In this document: positions 59,070-64,000 of the stretch, piece by piece | How positions within the stretch are numbered: position 1 is the first letter of the stretch | Layout: the number at the start of each line of letters is the position of its first letter | Source: Mesorhizobium onobrychidis | GTDB taxonomy: Bacteria > Pseudomonadota > Alphaproteobacteria > Rhizobiales > Rhizobiaceae | Length of the DNA stretch: 64,000 bases | Assembly (NCBI RefSeq): GCF_024707545.1 | Contig: NZ_CP062229.1 | Span: forward strand, 4,135,501 to 4,199,500 | Direction: 5' to 3' | Translations under genes and position numbers: made by a program | The notes under the pieces: model-generated | What the model saw: only the letters and a program-made list of their open reading frames with translations | What the model was told of the DNA's origin: nothing | Databases searched by the model: none

Positions 59070-59627
59070 ATGATGAGTGCCGAATACGATGATCTCAAAC
59101 GGCGCATGGACGGGGCGATCGCGGCGTTCAAGCACGATCTGGCTTCGCTGCGCACCGGCCGCGCTTCGAGCAACCTGCTCGACGCGATCCAGGTGCAGGC
59201 CTACGGCACCACCATGCCGATCAACCAGGTGGCAAACGTGTCGGTGCCGGAGCCGCGCATGATTTCGGTTTCGGTTTGGGACAAGTCGATGGTCGGTGCG
59301 GTCGATCGCGCCATCCGTGAATCCAATCTCGGCTTCAATCCGATCGTCGACGGCACCAATCTCAGAATTCCGCTGCCCGAACTTAACGAACAGCGCCGCA
59401 AGGAGCTGGTTAAGATCTCGCATGGCTATGCCGAGAATGCGCGCATCGCCGTGCGCCACGTGCGCCGGGACGGCATGGAGTTTCTCAAAAAGGCGGAAAA
59501 GGACGGCGATATCAGCGAGGACGATCATCGCAAGCGGTCCGACCAGGTCCAAAAGCTCACAGACGAGATGATCGGCACCATCGACCATCTGCTTTCCGAT
59601 AAGGAAGCAGAAATCATGCAGGTTTAA
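59070..59627 (+). CDS. frr: Ribosome recycling factor
   Basis: A 185-aa RRF which with EF-G splits post-termination ribosomes. Motifs: [42 protein letters not shown] and the [27 protein letters not shown] stretch. The start is ATG 59070, with another ATG at 59073 spaced better from GAGGAG. Confidence 0.96.
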   Translation: MMSAEYDDLKRRMDGAIAAFKHDLASLRTGRASSNLLDAIQVQAYGTTMPINQVANVSVPEPRMISVSVWDKSMVGAVDRAIRESNLGFNPIVDGTNLRIPLPELNEQRRKELVKISHGYAENARIAVRHVRRDGMEFLKKAEKDGDISEDDHRKRSDQVQKLTDEMIGTIDHLLSDKEAEIMQV

Positions 59628-59656
59628 GGGTAGGTGACCGACCCGAAAGCGAGACT

Positions 59657-60388
59657 ATGACAAGCCCCGCGCATGTCGCGATCATCATGGACGGAAACGG
59701 ACGCTGGGCCAAGGCGCGCGGCCTGCCACGGCTTGCCGGCCATCGTGCCGGCGTCGAGGCGCTGCGCAACACGGTGCGCGCCGCTCCTGGCCTCGGCATC
59801 TCCTTCCTGACCGTCTACGCCTTCTCGTCGGAAAACTGGTCGCGGCCGAAGTCCGAAGTCAGCGACCTGATGGGCCTCTTGAAAATCTTCATCCGCCGCG
59901 ATCTCGCCGAGCTTCACCAAAACGGCGTGCGGGTCAGGATCATCGGCGACAGGGCAGGGCTGCAACCTGATATCAGGACCCTGCTTGAAGAGGCCGAAAC
60001 GCTCACCGCCCGCAACGACGCGCTGACCCTGGTTATCGCTTTCAACTATGGCGGACGCGACGAGATCGTGCGCACGGCGCGCAAGCTTGCCTCGGCGGTG
60101 GCGCGCGGCGAGCTCGACAGCGAGGCGATCACGGCCGAATCCTTTGCAGGCTCTCTCGACACCCAGGGTATTCCAGATCCGGAACTGGTCATCCGCACCA
60201 GCGGCGAGCTCAGGCTGTCGAATTTCCTTCTGTGGCAAGCGGCCTATAGCGAGCTTGTCTTCCTGCCTTGTTACTGGCCCGATTTCAGCCGCGAGCATTT
60301 GGCCGACGCATTGCGCGACTTTGCCAGTCGCGAGCGCCGTTTCGGCGGGCTTGGCGCTCAAGATGTCGCCGTGACGGCCAAGGGATGA
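59657..60388 (+). CDS. uppS: Undecaprenyl diphosphate synthase
   Basis: A 243-aa cis-prenyltransferase making the C55 lipid carrier for cell-wall synthesis. Motifs: [19 protein letters not shown] (catalytic Asp12), [21 protein letters not shown] and [24 protein letters not shown]. The stop overlaps cdsA (ATGA). Confidence 0.96.
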   Translation: MTSPAHVAIIMDGNGRWAKARGLPRLAGHRAGVEALRNTVRAAPGLGISFLTVYAFSSENWSRPKSEVSDLMGLLKIFIRRDLAELHQNGVRVRIIGDRAGLQPDIRTLLEEAETLTARNDALTLVIAFNYGGRDEIVRTARKLASAVARGELDSEAITAESFAGSLDTQGIPDPELVIRTSGELRLSNFLLWQAAYSELVFLPCYWPDFSREHLADALRDFASRERRFGGLGAQDVAVTAKG

Positions 60389-61215
60389 GCAACCTCCAGC
60401 TTCGCGTCATTTCTGCCGTCGTGCTTGCGGTCGTCACACTCAGCCTGACCTGGCTCGGCGGACTGCCCTTCCGGTTGCTTTGCGCCGCCATGACGATCCT
60501 GATCTTCTACGAGTGGACGCGAATGTGCCGCCCGGTCGCCGCCACGGGTCTTGGTTATCTGCCGGAGGCGCTGCTTCTGATTCTCGTCGGCGCCTTGGTC
60601 GCCGGCCTGCCGGCGTCATGGCTGCTGCTACTTGTGGCAGTGATGGTCGTTGTCACCGCGGTCGTGGGTTCGATGCGCCAGACTTCGATGCATCAAACGG
60701 GACAGTGGGACGCGTCCGGCCTTGCCTATGCCGGCATTTCCGGCCTGTCACTTGCCCTTTTGCGCGACGGCGACCATCCCGGCCTCGTCGCCATTCTGTT
60801 CCTGTTCGCGGTGGTTTGGGCGACCGACATATCAGCCTATTTCGTCGGCCGCGCTGTCGGCGGTCCGAAGCTGGCGCCATCGATCTCGCCAGGCAAGACC
60901 CAGAGCGGGGCGCTCGGCGGCGCTGTCGGCGGCGTGGTTGCCGGGCTGCTTTTGGCCGCTGCGGCCGGAGCCGGCAATCTCGCAGTGCTCGGCGTCGTTG
61001 CAGTCGTGCTTTCGCTGGTCTCCCAGGCTGGCGACCTTTTCGAATCATGGGTGAAGCGCCGCCACAACCGCAAGGATTCGGGCACGCTGATACCGGGCCA
61101 TGGCGGCGTCATGGACCGGGTCGACGGGCTTGTCGCGGCGGCATTCGCCCTGTACGTCATCGGCTGGATTTCGGCGACCGCCGACCATCCGGCACAGGGG
61201 CTGTTTCCAGCTTGA
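60385..61215 (+). CDS. cdsA: Phosphatidate cytidylyltransferase
   Basis: A 276-aa multi-spanning membrane enzyme forming CDP-diacylglycerol. The C-terminal signature [21 protein letters not shown]...[12 protein letters not shown] is intact. It is followed by rseP; dxr, often in between, is absent here. Confidence 0.95.
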   Translation: MSNLQLRVISAVVLAVVTLSLTWLGGLPFRLLCAAMTILIFYEWTRMCRPVAATGLGYLPEALLLILVGALVAGLPASWLLLLVAVMVVVTAVVGSMRQTSMHQTGQWDASGLAYAGISGLSLALLRDGDHPGLVAILFLFAVVWATDISAYFVGRAVGGPKLAPSISPGKTQSGALGGAVGGVVAGLLLAAAAGAGNLAVLGVVAVVLSLVSQAGDLFESWVKRRHNRKDSGTLIPGHGGVMDRVDGLVAAAFALYVIGWISATADHPAQGLFPA

Positions 61216-61329
61216 TCGGCATGTTTCCTGGCCTGGTATCTTGACCTGCGCAGGATGCGCCATGGATTCGCCTGGATTGATGCCACAGTCGCGGTACGAC
61301 CGTGCTGCGGACGAATTTGAGGACATGAG

Positions 61330-62472
61330 TTGAACGAGATTCTTCACGCGGTTTTCAGCACGGAAGGCTTTGTCATTGGCACGCTGGTGCCGTTCCTGTT
61401 CGTGCTGACCGTAGTCGTGTTCGTCCACGAGATGGGCCATTATCTCGTCGGCCGCTGGTGCGGCATCGGCGTAAAGGTCTTTTCGATCGGCTTCGGCCCG
61501 GAGCTCTTCGGCTTTAATGACAGCCATGGCACGCGCTGGAAACTCTGCGCCATTCCACTCGGCGGCTACGTCAAATTCGTCGGCGACATGAACGCCACCT
61601 CGAGCCAGCCCAGTTCGGAGGAGATCGAAGCGCTGACCGATGCCGAGCGCAAGGTTGCGTTTCACACGCAGCCGATCTGGAAGCGCGCGGCGACTGTGGT
61701 TGCCGGCCCGCTGTTCAATTTCCTGCTGACGATCGCCGTCTTCGCGGTGCTGTTTACCGCCTATGGCCGCCCCGTGATGGAGCCGACGGTGGCTGAAGTC
61801 ACCGCCGACAGCCCAGCGGCGCAGGCCGGCATCCTGCCCGGGGACCGATTCGTCAGCGTCGACGGCAGCAAGGTCCAGACCTTCGCCGACGTCCAGCGCC
61901 GGGTCTCGGGCCGCGGCGGCGACGCCATCACCTTCGTCATGCTGCGCGGCGGCAAGGAGATCACCGTTACGGCGACGCCGCGATTGATGGAACAGGAAGA
62001 CGCGCTGGGCAACAAGGTCAAGGTGGCCGTGATCGGCGTCGTCAACAACCAGGAGTTCGGCCAACCCCGCCTGATCACCTACAGCCCGGCTGGCGCACTG
62101 GCTGCCGCGGTCGAGGAAACCGGCCACATCATCCAGGGTACCGGCCAGTTCCTGCTGCGTTTCGTCGTCGGTCGCGAAGACAAATGCCAGCTGGGCGGCC
62201 CAATCAAAATCGCAAAGATGTCGGGGCAGGCGGCAAAACTGGGCTTCGACTGGCTTGTGCAACTTGTTGCGCTGTTGTCGGTCGGGATCGGTATTCTCAA
62301 CCTTTTGCCTATTCCTCCCCTCGACGGCGGCCATCTCCTGTTCTACGGCGTGGAGGCCGTCATTCGGCGACCGGTGTCGGAACGGATGATGGAGATGGGT
62401 TACAGGGCCGGCCTGCTCCTCGTCTTGGGCTTCATGGGGTTCGTTTTCTGGAACGACCTGTTTGGATGCTGA
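61330..62472 (+). CDS. rseP: RIP metalloprotease RseP (site-2 protease)
   Basis: A 380-aa inner-membrane zinc protease. Active site HEMGH at residues 33-37, a PDZ domain near 140-225 (DSPAAQAGILPGDRFVSVDG), and the third ligand region PIPPLDGGHLLFY. It cleaves transmembrane segments of anti-sigma factors or signal peptides. Start is TTG 61330. Confidence 0.95.
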   Translation: MNEILHAVFSTEGFVIGTLVPFLFVLTVVVFVHEMGHYLVGRWCGIGVKVFSIGFGPELFGFNDSHGTRWKLCAIPLGGYVKFVGDMNATSSQPSSEEIEALTDAERKVAFHTQPIWKRAATVVAGPLFNFLLTIAVFAVLFTAYGRPVMEPTVAEVTADSPAAQAGILPGDRFVSVDGSKVQTFADVQRRVSGRGGDAITFVMLRGGKEITVTATPRLMEQEDALGNKVKVAVIGVVNNQEFGQPRLITYSPAGALAAAVEETGHIIQGTGQFLLRFVVGREDKCQLGGPIKIAKMSGQAAKLGFDWLVQLVALLSVGIGILNLLPIPPLDGGHLLFYGVEAVIRRPVSERMMEMGYRAGLLLVLGFMGFVFWNDLFGC

Positions 62473-62689
62473 AATCATGAAGAAATTTGGCTTCGGCACA
62501 GCCAATGTTGAGACGCCGTTTACCATGCATGGGGATATGCGTGACGCGAAAGCCACGCAACAGGGTTAAGTAAATACAAATTAACCAGGAGCCTTGCGTG
62601 TAGGGAAAATCCGGTTAATACGGTAGGGGAAATTACCGCACGTCCGGTTTTCTCGCCGTGGGGACTTCGAGAAAAGGTACAAAAGCCCG

Positions 62690-64000
62690 ATGAAGGCAGC
62701 ATCCAAGTTTCTGAGCGCCGCGTCCGCGGTGGCCCTTTCCGCCGCCCTGGTCGTACCAGGCGCGCTCACAGTGCAGTTCGTTGCCACATCGGCGGCCGAG
62801 GCCGCTGTTGTTTCAAGAGTTGAAGTCAGCGGCAATCAGCGGGTCGACGCCGACACCATCCGCAACTACGTCACGATCAAGCCCGGCAAGGCCTTTTCCA
62901 GCTCCGATATCGATGATGCGGTCAAGGCGCTGTTCGGCACCGGGCTGTTCTCGGACGTCCAGATCAACCAGGTCGGTTCGTCGCTGGTCATCAAGGTTTC
63001 CGAATATCAGGTCGTGAACCAGGTGCTGTTCCAGGGCAACAAGAAGCTCAAGGACAACGCCCTTGCGGCCGCGGTCCAGTTGAAGCCGCGCGGAACGTTC
63101 TCGCAGCAGGCGCTCGATGCCGATGTCGAGGCGGTCAAGGCCGCCTACAGGCGTATCGGCCGCGACGACGCCGCCGTGACCACCCAGATCATGGATCTCG
63201 GCGACAACCGTGTGAACGTGGTCTTCAACATCAACGAAGGCGGCCGCACGCAGATCGCCGCGATCAATTTCGTCGGCAACAGCGCCTACTCGAGCCGTCG
63301 CCTGTCCGACGTCATCTCCACCAAGCGCTCGTCCATCCTTTCGTTCGTGCTGCGCGACGATGTCTATGACGAAGACAAGCTGCGCGCCGACCAGGAGTTG
63401 CTGCGCCGTTTCTATTACAACCACGGTTATGCCGACTTCCAGGTGATTTCCGCGGTCGGCGAACTCGATGAGTCCACCAACAAATATACGGTGACCATCA
63501 CCGTGCAGGAGGGCGATCGCTACACCTTCGGCGACGTCAGCGTCGAGAGCTCGATTCCCGAGGTCGATCCTGCATCGCTGCAGTCGGTGGTCGAAACCCA
63601 CAAGGGCGATGTCTACAACGCCGAGAACGTCGAAGACACCATCATCGCATTGACCGAGAGGGTCGCCGGTTCCGGCTATCCCTTCGCCCAGGTGACGCCG
63701 CGCGGCGACCGCAATTTCGAGAACCACACCATTTCAGTGGTTTATACGATCGACCAGGGCACCAAGGCCTATGTCGAACGCATCGAGATCCGCGGCAACG
63801 ACCGGACACGCGACTATGTCATTCGCCGCGAATTCGACGTGAGTGAGGGCGACGCCTTCAACCAGGTTCTCATTCAGCGCGCGAAGAAGCGGCTGGAAGC
63901 GCTCGATTATTTTGAGAAAGTCGAGGTTTCGACCGTGCCCGGCTCTGAGCCGGACCAGGTGGTGCTCGTGGTCGACGTGGTCGAGAAATCGACCGGCGAG
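62690..64000 (+). CDS. bamA: Outer membrane protein assembly factor BamA (3' truncated by window)
   Basis: The first 437 residues are present. A signal peptide (residues 1 to about 39, ending SAAEAA) precedes tandem POTRA domains (VSRVEVSGNQRVDADTIRNYV, VNQVLFQGNKKLKDNAL, QIAAINFVGNSAYSSRRLSDVI, RYTFGDVSVESS, YVERIEIRGNDRTRDYVIRREF). The beta-barrel is beyond the window. It inserts barrel proteins in the outer membrane. Preceded by 217 bases without a gene. Confidence 0.96.
   Translation, partial: MKAASKFLSAASAVALSAALVVPGALTVQFVATSAAEAAVVSRVEVSGNQRVDADTIRNYVTIKPGKAFSSSDIDDAVKALFGTGLFSDVQINQVGSSLVIKVSEYQVVNQVLFQGNKKLKDNALAAAVQLKPRGTFSQQALDADVEAVKAAYRRIGRDDAAVTTQIMDLGDNRVNVVFNINEGGRTQIAAINFVGNSAYSSRRLSDVISTKRSSILSFVLRDDVYDEDKLRADQELLRRFYYNHGYADFQVISAVGELDESTNKYTVTITVQEGDRYTFGDVSVESSIPEVDPASLQSVVETHKGDVYNAENVEDTIIALTERVAGSGYPFAQVTPRGDRNFENHTISVVYTIDQGTKAYVERIEIRGNDRTRDYVIRREFDVSEGDAFNQVLIQRAKKRLEALDYFEKVEVSTVPGSEPDQVVLVVDVVEKSTGE

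Overview
The window is a chromosomal segment of an alphaproteobacterium of the order Hyphomicrobiales (Rhizobiales), most likely Mesorhizobium or a close relative. The grounds are the high GC content, the glpR-glpD-glpSTPQUV glycerol locus, BA14K, DUF982, DUF1489, DUF1849 (EipB) and UPF0173 proteins, a GatA with a Mesorhizobium-type insertion, and rhizobial intergenic palindromes. Most of it is ordinary core genome; two stretches are accessory (the IS at 12.0-13.0 kb and the tRNA-Lys island region at 24.1-28.2 kb).

Layout. 0-5.9 kb: gyrA 3' end, coaD between two palindromic elements, two tandem cyclophilins, a small secreted protein, queA-tgt (queuosine), and a stand-alone Lrp-type ligand-binding (RAM) protein. 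6.0-10.5 kb: circularly permuted ATP-grasp, alpha-E, transglutaminase-like and proteasome-like (Anbu) genes, a peptide ligation/processing operon split by a four-helix-bundle gene between inverted heptamer repeats. 10.5-13.05 kb: a PLP decarboxylase and an apparently complete IS630-type element with TA duplication. 13.1-23.2 kb: glycerol regulon, in order regulator, GlpD, ABC importer GlpSTPQUV, GlpK. 23.3-24.1 kb: frameshifted BA14K gene and tRNA-Lys. 24.1-26.7 kb: remnant island bounded by a 27-bp duplication of the tRNA-Lys 3' end, with small rhizobial proteins but no integrase; more decayed genes (DUF6456-like, HNH) follow to 28.2 kb. 28.3-32.3 kb (minus): pyrB, an inactive-dihydroorotase gene (pyrX type), plsY, dprA. 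32.4-44.3 kb: AidB-like acyl-CoA dehydrogenase, membrane proteins, ruvX, UPF0173 hydrolase, gatC-GNAT-gatA, YdcF-like and DUF599 proteins, serine deaminase, DUF1489, VWA and J-domain proteins. 44.4-49.6 kb: DacC-type carboxypeptidase with SPOR, phasin under a palindrome-rich promoter, clpS-clpA. 49.6-56 kb: HIT, GNAT/COG3146, GDPD, RidA, EipB, acyltransferase-like, DUF4031 and LysE genes. 56-64 kb: rpsB-tsf-pyrH-frr-uppS-cdsA-rseP-bamA, the translation/envelope-biogenesis cluster, with bamA running off the end.

How genes work together. The glp block forms a self-contained glycerol uptake and catabolism pathway: import by GlpSTPQUV, phosphorylation by GlpK, oxidation by GlpD, control by the DeoR-type regulator. 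Its two ATPases carry complementary defects that fall on the same composite ATP site. ClpS feeds N-degron substrates to ClpA. The ATP-grasp/alpha-E/transglutaminase/Anbu set is a predicted but little-understood peptide-bond system. The last 8 kb couples translation factors (S2, EF-Ts, RRF), UMP kinase, and lipid-carrier, phospholipid and outer-membrane assembly.

Caveats: all functional names come from reading the sequence and recalled family motifs; no database searches were run. Two genes carry single-base frameshifts that could be real or assembly errors.
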